DNA of 64,000 bases, taken from the NCBI RefSeq assembly GCF_963082655.1, contig NC_081554.1:92262245-92326244 (forward strand), written 5' to 3'. Shown one piece after another: positions 59,701 to 62,212 of the stretch (positions within the stretch are counted from its first letter, which is position 1; the number at the start of each line of letters is the position of its first letter). The stretch comes from Stomoxys calcitrans (taxonomy: Eukaryota; Arthropoda; Insecta; Diptera; Muscidae). Both the position numbers and the translations under genes were made by a program. The notes beneath the pieces are model-generated. The model was not told where the DNA came from, did no database searches, and saw only the letters and a list, made by a program, of their open reading frames with translations.

Positions 59701-62212
59701 TATGTAGGGTCGGAAATTGATATTGCGATGTGCTGCAAACGGAATGACTAAATGAATATAGAATATATTATTAAGTCATTTTTATACCCACCACCGAAGG
59801 ATGGGGGTATATTCATTTTGTCATTCCGTTTGCGACACATCGAAATATCCATTCCTGCCCCTATAAAATATATATATTCTTGATCAGCGTAAAAATCTAA
59901 GACGATCTAGCCATGTTCGTCCGTCTGCCTGTCGAAATCACACTACAATCTTTAAAATTGTAGCGTGATTGAGCGGAAACTTTGCACAGATCCTTTTTTT
60001 TTTGTCCATAAGCAGGTTAAGTTCGAAGATGGGCTATATTGGACCATATCTTGATATAGCCCCCATATAGACCAATCCGCCGATTTAGGGTCTAAGGCCC
60101 ATAAAAGGCGCATTTATTATTAGATTTTGCTGAAATTTGGGACAGTGAGTTGTGTTAGACCCTTCGACATCTTTCTTCAATTTGGCTCAGATTGGTTCAG
60201 ATTTGGATATAGCTGCCATATAGACCGATCTCTCGATTTAAGATTTTGGGCCCATAAAAGGAGCATTTATTGTCCGATGTCGCCGAAATTTGGAACAGTG
60301 AGTTAAGTTAAGCCCCTCGATATACTTCTGCAATAGAACCCAGATTGGTATAATTTTTAATAAAGCTGCCATATAGACCGATCTCTCGATTTAAGGTTTT
60401 GTGCCCATAAAAGGCGCATTTAATGTCCGATGTCGCCGAAATTTGGGACAGTGGGTTGTGTTAGGCCCTTCGATATTCTTCTTAAATTTTGCTCAGATCG
60501 ATCCAGATTTGGATATAGCTGCCATTAGACCGATCCCTCGATTTAAGGTTTTGTGCCCATAAAAGGCGCATTTATTGTCCGATGGCGCCGAAATTTGGGA
60601 AAGTGAGTAAAGTTAAGCCTCTTAATATACTTCTGCAATATGGACCAGGTCGGTCCAGATTTTAATATAGCTGCCATGTAGACCGATCTCTCGATTTAAA
60701 GTTTTGTGCCCATAAAAGGCGCATTTAATGTCCGATGGTGCCGAAATTTGGGACAGTGAGTTGTGTTAGACCCTTCGACATTCTTCTTCAATTTGGCTCA
60801 GATCGGTTTAGATTTGGATATAGCTGCCATATAGACCGATATCTCGATTTAAAGTCTTGGCCCCATAAAAGGCGCATTTCTAATCCGATTCTGTTAGGAT
60901 TTTCGACATCCGTGCCGTATATGGTTCAGATCGGTTTATTTTTAGATATAGCTACTAAAAAGATCAAATATTTTGTTAAACATAATTGGACAATGACTTG
61001 TTTTTGTCTTAAATAGCTTCATGTCTTACTACTAAACACAAAAATCTTTTAATGAAGGTCAAAATATCGTTGTGGGCTAGAAAATTGGTAGTAATAAAAA
61101 AGTTTTCAAAAATTGTAACGAAAATGCCTAATATTTTGTAGGTTAACATGTTGCAAACCTAGTTGCTGGTTATTGGTATTTTATTTTCATGCTCATGCCG
61201 TAGTACCTTGCGTTTATATCAATATTTTTGCCGCAGGTTGGCTACTGAAATGTCTGTTGTTTCCTGTAAAATTCTGCTGCTCCAAAAATGTGGATATTGT
61301 TCGAAATTTTTGTCAAAATTGCATTAATATCTTTTGTCCCCATTATAGCAGGCAAATGCTTTGTGGCATTGCAGTACCAATGGTGTTATCGGTTGTTGCC
61401 GCTTGATATCGATAACTATGCTATCCAACTTTGCACTGAAAATCGATCGAATGCACTGGTGAGAGTGCAAATAAAACCCTGCTAAAAGAGCAGCTGTTTT
61501 AAAGACACTTTTTTGCTATTTTACCCTGAGTGTATTCGATATAGAGAAAATATGACATTATCGTGTAGCATTTTTCTATCAAAAGTTAAATAATCATTGT
61601 CACATAAACGCTTGCCATTGTAATTACCTCTAGGTATTGGCATTTAACGCGATGTATCTCGCCAGTCATTTTTCATATTCAAATACTTTTGTAAATTCAT
61701 TAGTTTGTAGCTATTATACCAAAGATACTTGTATGAATTTTAAAATTGCTAAGGCTATATGTATATGCTTTTAGTATCTTCAAATATTGTTGTTTTCTGT
61801 GTGTATTAAAAAACTACAAAGTTTTGTTTGATTACAAAAAAATCTTAACGAAGAAAAGTTGTTCCCAATTTTTGGTGATTGAATACATCCAGCATAGTAT
61901 TGTCCCCACAACTCAAATGTTTTTCGTGTGAGAAATTTGTCAAGTTATTTTTTGTTATTTGCTCAGAGTACAACAAACTTTGTTGCCATAAAAAGTTAAC
62001 ACTGGGACAAGAACAATAGCATGCAATTTAAAGAATTATTGTTCTTGTTTCGTTCTTTCTGGAAGTGTACCATGTACAAATGCATATCTATTTTATAATA
62101 AAATTATGCTAATATGTTAATGTGGTTCTTTCTCTCTCTCCCTCTCTCATTCTTTCTCTTTACATTTGTATATTTTAATTTCAGGAGAAATAAAAGGAGA
62201 AATTACGATTAA
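14536..62212 (+). CDS. Bsg: Basigin (Bsg), long isoform, assembled from eight exons; signal-peptide exon not found
   Basis: Basigin is a cell-surface immunoglobulin-superfamily glycoprotein, known as a chaperone of monocarboxylate transporters and in flies for roles in photoreceptors and cell architecture. The join is 14536-14751, 16488-17801, 25817-25940, 30146-30306, 30443-30550, 30641-30835, 39208-39337, 62185-62212 (2276 nt). Every junction has GT/AG ends and agreeing phase. The product, about 758 residues plus a missing signal peptide, has three Ig-like domains (Cys pairs ITC/YQC, IHC/YSC, IVC/YKC), a long Pro/Gln-rich linker after the first, one membrane helix and the tail RNKRRNYD. The Ig2, membrane and tail segments closely match Drosophila Bsg as I remember it. 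Exon 14536 starts with the last two bases of a codon, so a phase-1 upstream exon with the start must exist, either unrecognised in 1-14.5 kb or outside the window. Family call is secure; exon ends are read from sequence alone. Confidence 0.9.
14752..16487 (+). other. Bsg intron with a MITE-like element
   Basis: The intron between the first two identified exons. Apart from the element at 15548-15975 and a T/C-rich stretch near 15010-15060 nothing is recognised. Confidence 0.6.
15548..15975. mobile_element. Inverted-repeat (MITE-like) element, copy 1
   Basis: Imperfect ~55-bp inverted ends: left GTTGAAAGAAATGCAACTTTG region, right GTTGCGGAGTTGCTTTTTTTC region. The middle shares GAATGGCAACACTGAATGACGCTCGA with GTATGGCAACTCAAAGTGACGCTCGA of the copy at 38512-38718. 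It contains the 15770-15895 segment that recurs inverted at 23676-23790. Confidence 0.55.
16488..17801 (+). CDS. Bsg: Bsg large exon: second half of N-terminal Ig domain plus Pro/Gln/His-rich linker
   Basis: The acceptor is CAAACAG ending at 16487 and the donor is GTGAGA at 17802. The joined codon gives EGEKHKIEAHITV, and the second Ig Cys is in GKYQCN near 16561. After that the exon codes about 400 residues of low complexity: Thr/His-rich (about 16840-16930), Pro/Tyr/Gln-rich with several PPPPP runs (about 17060-17560), and a CAA/CAG polyglutamine tract at about 17642-17726 broken by Lys. No further domain or membrane segment is visible. The exon is 438 codons, phase 1-1, so skippable in frame. 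Such a linker would be an extended, probably disordered extracellular stalk between the first and second Ig domains. Reading on past the donor ends at TAA 17831-17833, the product if this intron were retained. Confidence 0.88.
19657..19999. mobile_element. Inverted-end element holding a family A fragment
   Basis: Left TGGCAAAATATCGATGGTAC and right ATACTATCGATATTTTGGTTG are imperfect inverted repeats. Between them 19800-19950 matches family A (TAGAGGGCGCAATTTTCATC, ATGATTTCTCTCGTGACTTC). Confidence 0.5.
20990..21260 (+). pseudogene. LINE ORF2 C-terminal fragment
   Basis: The + strand, with frame breaks, reads INRILSGHCFCSNWGVLASP and CDTGTVEEIPDHVIFECNKY. A Cys/His cluster of the form C-x-C/T...E-x2-x-H-x4-C after a short helical region is the usual C-terminal zinc-binding segment of insect non-LTR elements. 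No RT motif remains. Confidence 0.5.
21315..22330 (+). pseudogene. mariner/Tc1-like transposase remnant with internal tandem insertion
   Basis: The N-terminus reads SQQRVAIIKIYY and NSGSVASTLRALRP; then RLFPVGLREVYG resembles the DYFLWGYVKS segment. After an insertion, VYANEPATIDEPRTNIEREI and LDFCKRARGGQ continue the C-terminus of the same transposase type. Between them about 21640-22105 holds two ~244-bp copies (GTGCACTATCTGTC at 21693 and 21936; TTCGCGCCATTTTTCG at 21751 and 21996). Not functional. Confidence 0.65.
22735..23680. repeat. Structured repeat family B, 153-bp tandem array
   Basis: The TCGGTCTATATG core is at 22767, 22921, 23074, 23227 and 23383, spacings 154, 153, 153 and 156. 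The right end has a GACGGACAGACATAAGGAC block and the hairpin end CCCCCTATCCTTCGGTGGTGGG (23649-23672). Frame 22816-23268 is open for 150 codons as near-identical 51-residue repeats (GRSVYMTAISKYS, PIQTIFGTDIG). Confidence 0.9.
23676..23790. repeat. Short repeat, inverted relative of 15770-15895
   Basis: Both copies contain GCGACATG(T/C)CGC and AATGTGTTCGCATTTTC. In translation ATCRYYFTNRTQYHFYEMCS (15 kb) and ATCRCYFAYSTRYHFYGMCS (here, - strand) are similar. Confidence 0.65.
23863..23898. mobile_element. Solo mariner MITE terminal repeat
   Basis: ATTGGGTTGCCCAAAAAGTA followed by ATTGCGGATTTT is the left end of the MITE at 6363; the body and right end are absent. Confidence 0.8.
25817..25940 (+). 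CDS. Bsg: Bsg exon: first half of Ig domain 1
   Basis: The acceptor is TTTTTCAG ending at 25816 and the donor is GTAAGT at 25941. The reading is EQESSVPNYDNADQQQL then FDIRSPLHIHCNIQ, with the first Ig Cys in HIHC and the split Trp codon (TG|G) at the 3' end. VPNYDNA and DIRSPL agree with my memory of the mature N-terminus of short Drosophila Bsg. It takes one base from either a signal exon (short form) or from 17801 (long form). Confidence 0.9.
25951..26540. repeat. Family A repeat copy, ten bases after a Bsg splice donor
   Basis: It starts ACAAGTAAAAACGTGCTAAG then TTCAGCCGGGCCGAA, the reverse complement of the family A end at 44695-44730. The body is a diverged array (CGGTTTATATGGAAGCTACA) and ends with ACGCATTCGACC...GACGGATGG and an ACGGAATGACTACA segment. 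Confidence 0.8.
26541..26784. other. Unrecognised intron sequence
   Basis: No gene or clear repeat is seen. Confidence 0.4.
26785..27115. repeat. Fragment of the 1-1650 tandem repeat family
   Basis: It shares GATATCGCATTCATACTTTAC, ATCTTTCATTTGAGTCACAT and GGGGTGGTTTTGG blocks with the array at the window start. Confidence 0.65.
27190..27665. repeat. Structured repeat fragment with GGGAGCTATATC cores
   Basis: Cores at 27241, 27388 and 27499 with ATATATATGGG runs and GACCGATTTT boxes resemble family B/C but with irregular spacing (147, 111), so it is degraded. Confidence 0.65.
27676..27935 (-). pseudogene. RNase H LINE fragment
   Basis: The - strand reads ADDLTVKARGLPSINLVNSK then PFGLTQSELREWA, matching the end of the RNase H domain of the element at 57403-58990. 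Both ends are cut off. Confidence 0.75.
27936..28469. other. Unrecognised intron sequence
   Basis: No open frame or repeat of note. Confidence 0.4.
28470..28985 (+). pseudogene. LINE reverse transcriptase C-terminal fragment with 62-bp duplication
   Basis: The + strand reads SRRYKVPTLAPISLGEESVI, LDSYPGIKL, ADIKTNVALETCTGPLAKIG and YGVLVWW with frame breaks, the thumb/C-terminal part of a non-LTR RT. Positions 28651-28712 are repeated exactly at 28713-28774, a recent tandem duplication. Confidence 0.65.
29015..29945. repeat. Family A repeat copy interrupted by a SINE
   Basis: The left end TACCCTCTACCATAAAATGGGGGTATAC is the terminal hairpin, followed by the CCGTCCGTCTGTCTGC block and the TAGAGGCTTAAGAAATCATAA unit. 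The SINE 29563-29860 lies inside; GACCGCCATCGTGATTTCGACAGACGG resumes after it. Confidence 0.65.
29563..29860 (+). mobile_element. tRNA-derived SINE copy
   Basis: AGCCGTGGTGCAGAGGTTAG (A box), a mutated B box (GAGTGCAAATCC) and the full family body to CTTAGTGGAATGTTCATGAG. Confidence 0.85.
30146..30306 (+). CDS. Bsg: Bsg exon: second half of Ig domain 1
   Basis: The acceptor is TTTTCAG ending at 30145 and the donor is GTAAGT at 30307. The exon completes TGG and reads WEKNGVEVSKIKELEGRYR, then DKTDVHDDGLYSCVANN with the second Ig Cys and the DxGxYxC signature. It ends in phase 1. Confidence 0.92.
30443..30550 (+). CDS. Bsg: Bsg exon: first half of membrane-proximal Ig domain 2
   Basis: The acceptor is AATTACAG ending at 30442 and the donor is GTGAGT at 30551. 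It codes ANLAVRVPSNLGVVEGEKL and then SIVCTVVGTNPQLSWTF, giving the first Cys and core Trp of the second Ig domain. The intron before it is only 136 bp and the one after it 90 bp, in contrast to the multi-kb introns elsewhere in this gene. Confidence 0.93.
30641..30835 (+). CDS. Bsg: Bsg exon: second half of membrane-proximal Ig domain 2
   Basis: The acceptor is GCTTTGCAG ending at 30640 and the donor is GTAAGT at 30836. The reading contains NNSTDRYILRPDDN, ILTIENVTLDDRGEYKC and IGRNAA, then a short stalk ending VKG at the membrane. DDRGEYKC is the Ig signature with the second Cys. N-glycosylation sequons are visible at NLT, NNST and NVT. The domain is the best conserved extracellular part compared with Drosophila. 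Confidence 0.94.
31250..31600 (-). pseudogene. Fragments of the 2A/PHD LINE family
   Basis: GACTTAAAGACCTTGTTGCT and GACTGTCAAATGTTACAC correspond to 33465-33545 of the larger element, and CGCTTGATTTAGAAGTTCCC to 33052-33075. Internal sequence is deleted. Confidence 0.55.
31594..31860 (-). pseudogene. RNase H LINE 3' end fragment
   Basis: It begins AGGTTAGATTAAAAAGAG and CGCACCATGCCATTATAG, a diverged version of the 3' end at 57403-57620, and ends near the TGGTATCGTATCC segment. Confidence 0.5.
31861..32350. repeat. Arm sequence of the 37-kb inverted-repeat element
   Basis: TTGTAGCCACATTTTCATGTGGAGGTGGCG followed by TTAAAGGCGCCAATTACTCG and ACTGAGACTCTCCACTCGAT match both arms at 37104-37744. 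A second partial piece (31861-31960) lies in tandem just before. Confidence 0.7.
32515..32650 (-). pseudogene. RNase H LINE fragment
   Basis: CTATGTGTCTCGTAATGATACC and CACGATCAAGATCCTCTCATAAGATTTTCG match 57736-57840 of the larger copy. Confidence 0.6.
32691..33724 (-). pseudogene. LINE RT thumb and C-terminal region
   Basis: Two frames: 33419-33724 (ASYFAARNLKVSATKSSATL, CPKILGVTFDSSYTFSH) and 32691-33425 (YKAIGRSVVSYAAPVWSRQL, then a 200-residue C-terminus ending in a Cys/His cluster and WTHPILVAEFLGLD). This tail is typical of this LINE group. The frame break near 33420 separates them. Confidence 0.8.
33741..34571 (-). pseudogene. LINE reverse transcriptase domain lacking its YADD motif
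   Basis: Readable motifs: VIPLLKPGKDPSLGESYRPI, the motif A region VALDLSKAFDMV, and motif B GVPQGGVISPALFNLYLSSI. Where YADD should follow (near 33760) the frame reads SYAE and then jumps to IDDICDRLNVYLN in another frame, best explained by a short deletion. Without the catalytic aspartates it cannot polymerise. Confidence 0.88.
34947..35780 (-). pseudogene. LINE APE-type endonuclease domain
   Basis: Motifs in order: LQLNCNGLRGK (start of the fold), AAIQETKL (catalytic Glu), GGGGLAFVI, YNVYIPP, LVLGDFNAHHSSWHS (GDFNAHH catalytic region) and SLGSDHLPI (final SDHLP). All catalytic motifs appear intact in this segment. It nicks target DNA in target-primed reverse transcription. The frame breaks at the 3' side near 34960. 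Confidence 0.88.
35717..36061 (-). pseudogene. LINE ORF start: 2A-like peptide and PHD finger
   Basis: Codons give LLVRAGIEKNPGPW then FCSVCQNRL, SVRCNRCLEWVHFRSCSGL and a final Cys. The NPGP core matches the ribosome-skipping 2A signature (D-x-E-x-N-P-G-P) except for Gly in place of Asp. The C4-H-C3-like order is that of a PHD finger. 2A-like motifs followed by a PHD finger are known at the start of some animal LINE ORFs. The frame is lost at the G6 run 35809-35814 before the endonuclease. Confidence 0.75.
36310..36700 (+). pseudogene. RNase H LINE family, RT fragment
   Basis: The + strand reads AFDNVRTDALIQSLDQ (motif A) and WINSGLYDIEIRRK, then SPLLWVTTINNLL and VIILLRGKDPNLL, with frameshifts. 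The GKDPN segment also occurs at 45384-45629 (- strand). Confidence 0.7.
36700..37065 (-). pseudogene. RNase H LINE family, connection fragment
   Basis: Matches 58220-58490 of the larger copy (CTATCGCCTTCTCGATTATGCCGCG, TTAAGTCTCATAGCCGCAGTGGC). It contains an AAGTCCTTCATCGGCAAGGGCTG insertion related to the 5' part of the 2A LINE. It faces the opposite way to its neighbour at 36310. Confidence 0.65.
37104..37744. mobile_element. Large inverted-repeat (foldback-like) element
   Basis: Left arm 37104-37340 begins TTGTTGTTGTTTTAGCCACA; right arm 37504-37744 ends TGTGGCTACAACAACAACAA. The arms are imperfect reverse complements over about 240 bp; the centre is 163 bp. Single arms occur at 31861-32350. 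Confidence 0.75.
37880..38410 (-). pseudogene. RNase H LINE family, degraded RT thumb
   Basis: Aligns by eye with 58540-58990 and 45170-45640 (ACCTGAATGTGATACTTCTAG, AAACAGGCAAATTTCAGTCTTCTCC, TTCGGATCCCTACAACTTAGAAG). Confidence 0.65.
38512..38718. mobile_element. Inverted-repeat (MITE-like) element, copy 2
   Basis: Left GCGCCTTGAAAATGCAATTCTG and right CAGAGATGCATTTTTCAACGC pair as imperfect ~45-bp inverted ends; the middle is shared with 15548-15975. Confidence 0.6.
38750..39035 (+). repeat. Repeat family D copy
   Basis: TATAGTCGCTATATAGACCGATCTCCAG and AGTCTTGAGGCAATAAATTG, then GGGTATTTACCCAAGC and TTTACCCAGTAGAAACCC near the end. Confidence 0.75.
39208..39337 (+). CDS. Bsg: Bsg exon: transmembrane helix and start of cytoplasmic tail
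   Basis: A long CT-rich tract (about 39178-39203) precedes the acceptor TTACAG at 39207; the donor GTAAGT starts at 39338. The exon reads KFAALWPFLGICAEVLILC, then TIILIYEKRRNKS and an acidic stretch VEDDTDPQD. The single helix carries a Glu (CAEV) in its middle, a known hallmark of the basigin/neuroplastin/embigin family linked to partner transporters. A basic stop-transfer KRR follows. Reading through the donor gives CAG TAA (39336-39341), so an unspliced transcript would end in DPQDQ. Confidence 0.95.
39338..41330 (+). other. Repeat-poor AT-rich stretch after the Bsg membrane exon; probable alternative 3' UTR
   Basis: About 2 kb without a recognisable transposon or gene. It holds AATAAA signals at 39757-39762 and 40691-40696, a stop directly after the 39337 donor, and the candidate exon at 40271. 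In a region otherwise full of repeats this suggests a conserved transcribed region, probably 3' UTR of shorter Bsg transcripts. That is inference. Confidence 0.4.
40271..40291 (+). CDS. Candidate alternative Bsg last exon, tail HYEYIEN-stop
   Basis: A T-rich tract and GTTAATAG (ending 40270) are followed by TTACGAGTACATAGAAAACTAA. Joined to the 39337 donor this gives HYEYIEN and a stop at 40290-40292. An AATAAA lies at 40691-40696. I know of no homologous tail, so this rests only on splice signal, phase and a nearby polyadenylation signal. Confidence 0.3.
41455..41960 (+). repeat. Repeat family D copy
   Basis: Starts with GGGTAAATACCCAACGC and GGGTAAATACCCAATATT (41470-41517), then TTAGTTATATTTAGCCACTA, AGTCTTGAGGCAATAAATTGG, and units with GGATATAGTTGTCC and GGTATAGCTGCCATATAGACC. 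Confidence 0.75.
41979..42490 (-). repeat. Tandem ~120-bp repeats in the tail of the ORF1-like gene
   Basis: The CCTGATGT/CCTAATGT marker falls at 41979, 42098, 42236, 42356 and 42483, spacings 119, 138, 120 and 127. In translation each unit has a hydrophilic pattern like DPNTKISGSA...PSNKQESDDGPITDL. The repeats are in a frame shifted from the 318-codon ORF and run open for 147 codons (42028-42471), starting just inside its stop. Confidence 0.8.
42461..43417 (-). CDS. Retroelement ORF1-like protein with DUF4780-type domain (probably broken)
   Basis: The 318-codon frame has a basic N-terminus (RPRKRSGTRRRRQR, KKKKS) and then a conserved-looking domain: INIGCASGRIPPDHRSKVED, FTLRFASAECIDTVKQLVRG, WEGAKLDLVRKMDIPQLTKA, VFIKGWG, LDKQNEGLVAGKWEVFHREE and LFVVGIDQVSVTSL. 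This fits the DUF4780-like domain I know from dipteran proteins, commonly in retroelement ORF1s with nucleic-acid-binding roles. Upstream codons to 43541 are open without ATG and include a Ser/Asp repeat. It is not a Bsg exon; it lies antisense in the last intron. A neighbouring LINE ORF2 is not present, so it is a detached piece. Confidence 0.6.
   Translation of the reverse strand: MTAEVSDGFAKLTSRPRKRSGTRRRRQRSMYRRRNQAKVQDAGKDRTDIPKTSTEAGKRIRSPEEHSTAKILKKKKSSPLSSTLGKPSQPSRNEDFRQCPAEVDIVGTGTKEARTTPESAPELTYTVINIGCASGRIPPDHRSKVEDLVNNRIFQHVWNSEEGPPIQMMSCEFRGDIFTLRFASAECIDTVKQLVRGIHAPWEGAKLDLVRKMDIPQLTKATVFIKGWGSKFAKDGMLGFLDKQNEGLVAGKWEVFHREEKEEGTLFVVGIDQVSVTSLPKTKGMAHYGSKAVFFKIGKTRIGKNFHSATSGRAVSGR
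43600..44735. mobile_element. Family A structured repeat, complete-looking copy
   Basis: Left end ACCCTCCACCATAGGATGGGGGTATAC is a hairpin. Seven units follow, with GATATAGCTGCC-type cores at 43721, 43874, 44027, 44174, 44327, 44466 and 44619 (153, 153, 147, 153, 139, 153 bp). The right end is GTATATAAGATTCGGCCCGG plus CCGAACTTAGCACGCTCTTA. It has no coding capacity of its own. Terminal hairpins plus a tandem core suggest a DINE-1/mini-me-like Helentron-associated element; that is inference. Confidence 0.85.
44985..45700 (-). pseudogene. RNase H LINE family, RT fragments
   Basis: The - strand reads VCYDDDVIILLRGKDPNVLC, the YADD region with Ala changed to Asp, then LDLGVSILTQRRL, followed by the connection region to 44985 (ATCGTCGCCTCGATTATACCG). 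Compared with 57403-58990 a central segment is missing. Confidence 0.75.
45701..46144. other. Nothing recognised
   Basis: AT-rich sequence without a supported feature. Confidence 0.4.
46145..46270 (-). mobile_element. SINE head fragment
   Basis: The - strand has ACATGGCACAGAGGTTAGCA and GGGTTCGAATTC, then stops after the CCTAATGCTGGCGAC segment; the 3' half is absent. Confidence 0.75.
46271..46430 (-). pseudogene. Small LINE RT fragment
   Basis: LGCELRVNERNTELVLFTRS resembles the NPxKTELVLFTR segment of insect non-LTR RTs. Too short to place. Confidence 0.5.
46431..48164. other. Nothing recognised
   Basis: No repeat family or gene seen; open frames are below 80 codons and have no recognisable motif. 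Confidence 0.45.
48165..48391 (-). pseudogene. Possible small LINE RT fragment
   Basis: The - strand reads LLHLLELHFLGCELKQEERF with a GCEL core also seen at 46271-46430. Weak. Confidence 0.3.
48392..49489. mobile_element. Non-autonomous hAT-like element, copy 2, with SINE inside
   Basis: Ends CAGGGTTGCCA and GGCAACACTG; flanks GTCCTGAA and GCCTTAAA differ by three transitions and may be an aged 8-bp duplication. The interior matches 3788-4626 (GATATCTTGATATAGCACCC, TGCCACATAGGCCT). A SINE at 49150-49437 accounts for the extra length. Confidence 0.72.
49150..49437 (+). mobile_element. SINE copy lacking the A box, nested in a hAT-like element
   Basis: It starts CGCTGAACGCCTGGGTTCGA, so the first ~40 bp with the A box are missing, then runs to CTTAGTGGAGTGTTCATGAG. 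Confidence 0.85.
49617..50525 (+). mobile_element. Family C structured repeat, ~153-bp units
   Basis: Left hairpin TACCCTACAACACTACTGTGGTACAGGGTA, then a CCGTCCGTCTGTTTGTCTGT block, then AGCTCCCATATATA cores at 49912, 50064, 50217 and 50378 (152, 153, 161). The right end GTCGGCTCAGTCCGAC plus TTTTGCCTTTCCTTACTCG is a second hairpin with a T-rich flank. Confidence 0.82.
50526..51949. other. Unrecognised; one 90-codon open frame
   Basis: Frame 50684-50953 (MLMNDRCSCRPQM start, ends KQCKRFRL) has mixed composition unlike the surrounding repeats but no domain I recognise. The rest is AT-rich with no clear repeat. It may be old retroelement sequence. Confidence 0.35.
51950..52600 (-). mobile_element. 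Family C structured repeat, truncated copy
   Basis: CGAACATATATATGGGAGCTATATCTAAATCTGAACCGAT units recur at 51968, 52270 and 52406, with an ACGAACATAGCAGTATCGAATCAG end block; the terminal hairpins are not both present. Confidence 0.7.
52618..53240. mobile_element. Inverted-repeat element carrying a reverse-transcriptase fragment
   Basis: Imperfect arms of about 190 bp: AGGCCTGGTTGTGCTCTCGTAAAC at the left and GTTTACGAGAGCATAAGCAGGCCT at the right. The centre, read on the - strand (52860-53064), gives KEYTMAAFLNIERAFNNEDI, the motif A region of a non-LTR RT. Confidence 0.75.
53360..53960 (+). pseudogene. Tc1-like transposase remnant
   Basis: NPKYTV then TVNYVGGNIIVWGMFLSNGV (53805-53895) is the central Tc1 transposase segment GGGSxMVWGCFS. 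Upstream CDPVRRKYRQN suggests the second helix-turn-helix. Multiple stops and frame breaks. Confidence 0.6.
53984..54222. mobile_element. Rearranged SINE: + head fused to an inverted copy
   Basis: 53984-54030 is a + strand head (GGCCACCGTGGCAGAGAGGC). From 54036 (CGGCGTGCCGCAGTGCGATA) to 54222 the sequence is a - strand copy ending with B box (GGATTCGAACCC) and A box (CTAACCTCTGCGCTACGGTAG). Two heads therefore face each other. Confidence 0.8.
54285..54690. repeat. Family A repeat copy with a 2A-LINE fragment inside
   Basis: Family A boxes (GACACAGTTGTTGGAAGTTA, GCGCCCTCTAGAAGCTCAAG) flank 54425-54500, where TAGCCCTTGCCGATGAAGGA and GTACGTGCAACCGGCTGCCATGG resemble the 5' end of the LINE near 36150-36200. 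The right end has GACGGACGGACGGACATGG and CAATACTATGGTGGAGAG. Confidence 0.65.
54770..54809 (+). mobile_element. SINE tail fragment
   Basis: CCCTGTTCCTTAGTGGAATG plus TTCATGGGCAAAATTTGCA is the SINE 3' end without body. Confidence 0.8.
54900..55690 (+). pseudogene. Non-LTR retrotransposon RT, C-terminal part
   Basis: Across three frames: NRVDFNARKTQYCRFT, LDVLYIKIQCDVHWSKHV, CLKRVKKYFTSSDLLNIYTT, YIRLKMEYNSHIWAVASK, HRRALGLIGD, SLEHCRNVGCVSQFYRLFHD, and NSFLSLERF near the end. This is the thumb and C-terminal domain of an insect LINE related to jockey-like groups. The palm (YADD) is missing and at least two frameshifts are present. It precedes the candidate Bsg exon at 56083 by 0.4 kb. Confidence 0.75.
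56083..56098 (+). CDS. Candidate alternative Bsg last exon, tail QANDD-stop
   Basis: A strong pyrimidine tract (TTTTTCTTTTCTTTTCTTGTAG, 56061-56082) is followed by codons that extend the 39337 donor as Q-A-N-D-D and stop at 56096-56098. The flanking 56.0-56.7 kb lacks recognisable repeats, unlike its neighbours, and has AATAAA at 56633-56638. The acidic tail would contrast with the basic RRNYD tail. Support is splice signal and context only. Confidence 0.4.
56633..56638 (+). promoter_or_regulatory. AATAAA signal downstream of candidate exon 56083
   Basis: The hexamer lies about 535 nt after the QANDD stop, with a second one (AATAAA in TTAATAAATG) near 56670. It would serve a transcript ending at the 56083 exon. 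Confidence 0.25.
56823..57076 (+). mobile_element. SINE copy, diverged
   Basis: GTCGTTGCTCAGAGGTTAAC head, degraded B box (GGGTTGAAACC), body with CTAAGTGGTGTCGCACTGTA and tail CCCTTAATGGAATGTTCAC. Confidence 0.75.
57403..58990 (-). mobile_element. RNase H LINE, 5'-truncated copy with CCTAA-like tail
   Basis: On the - strand: RT thumb (GLNVNPEKTEICLFTRKTKV, 58697-58927), connection region, RNase H domain (58007-58350), and a C-terminal zinc cluster CRACGENDETLGHFF (57650-57700). The 3' end is AACCTAACCTAACC (reverse of 57404-57417). The palm and endonuclease are missing, so it is a normal 5' truncation. Related pieces lie at 27676, 32515, 36310, 36700, 37880, 44985 and 62949. RNase H places it with I/R1/LOA-type elements. 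Confidence 0.8.
57602..58534 (-). pseudogene. LINE RNase H domain and C-terminal zinc finger
   Basis: SSVNIFTDSKIVIRAITTRT carries one catalytic Asp (TDSK); KIRIVWVPGHN and VMGNERAEDLTVNARGLPS carry the His and the final acidic motif, where the usual ADxL reads AEDL. The two halves are in different frames at about 58005. It would remove the RNA strand during element replication. The break and lost Asp suggest inactivity. Confidence 0.8.
59787..60965. mobile_element. Family B structured repeat, six regular 153-bp units
   Basis: Left hairpin ACCCACCACCGAAGGATGGGGGTATATTC, GTTCGTCCGTCTGCCTGTCG block, then AGCTGCC-type cores at 60058, 60211, 60364, 60517, 60669, 60822 and 60950 (153, 153, 153, 152, 153, 128). 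Boxes ATAGACCGATCTCTCGATTTAA and CATAAAAGGCGCATTTA repeat. It lies next to and inverted relative to the array ending at 59770. Confidence 0.9.
60966..62184 (+). other. End of the last Bsg intron, nothing recognised
   Basis: AT-rich, without repeats I recognise. It ends in a CT-rich tract (62130-62160) that serves the 62184 acceptor. Confidence 0.5.
62185..62212 (+). CDS. Bsg: Bsg last coding exon, tail (Q)RNKRRNYD-stop
   Basis: A CT-rich tract and TTTTAATTTCAG (ending 62184) precede nine codons: the split CAG, then RNKRRNYD and TAA at 62210-62212. Phase agrees with the 39337 donor. The basic RRNYD end agrees with my memory of one Drosophila Bsg C-terminus, which is the main reason to prefer this as the canonical last exon even though it lies 22.8 kb away. 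Confidence 0.75.

Larger units (their letters stand above)
57190..59770. repeat. Family B repeat array split by a LINE
   Basis: Left part 57190-57402 and right part 58991-59770 both carry family B boxes (GTTATATCCAGATATGGGCCGA; AGTCTATATGGCAGCTATATC; AAATCGGGCTATAAATACGCC). The right end at 59640-59760 has GGACGTACAGACACACAGAC and GTGCTGCAAACGGAATGACTAAATGAATATA. The LINE 57403-58990 lies between. Confidence 0.75.

Noticed and set aside
59787..60965. CRISPR-like regular array
   Set aside because: The units are 153 bp of diverged similar sequence without repeat/spacer structure, in an insect genome.
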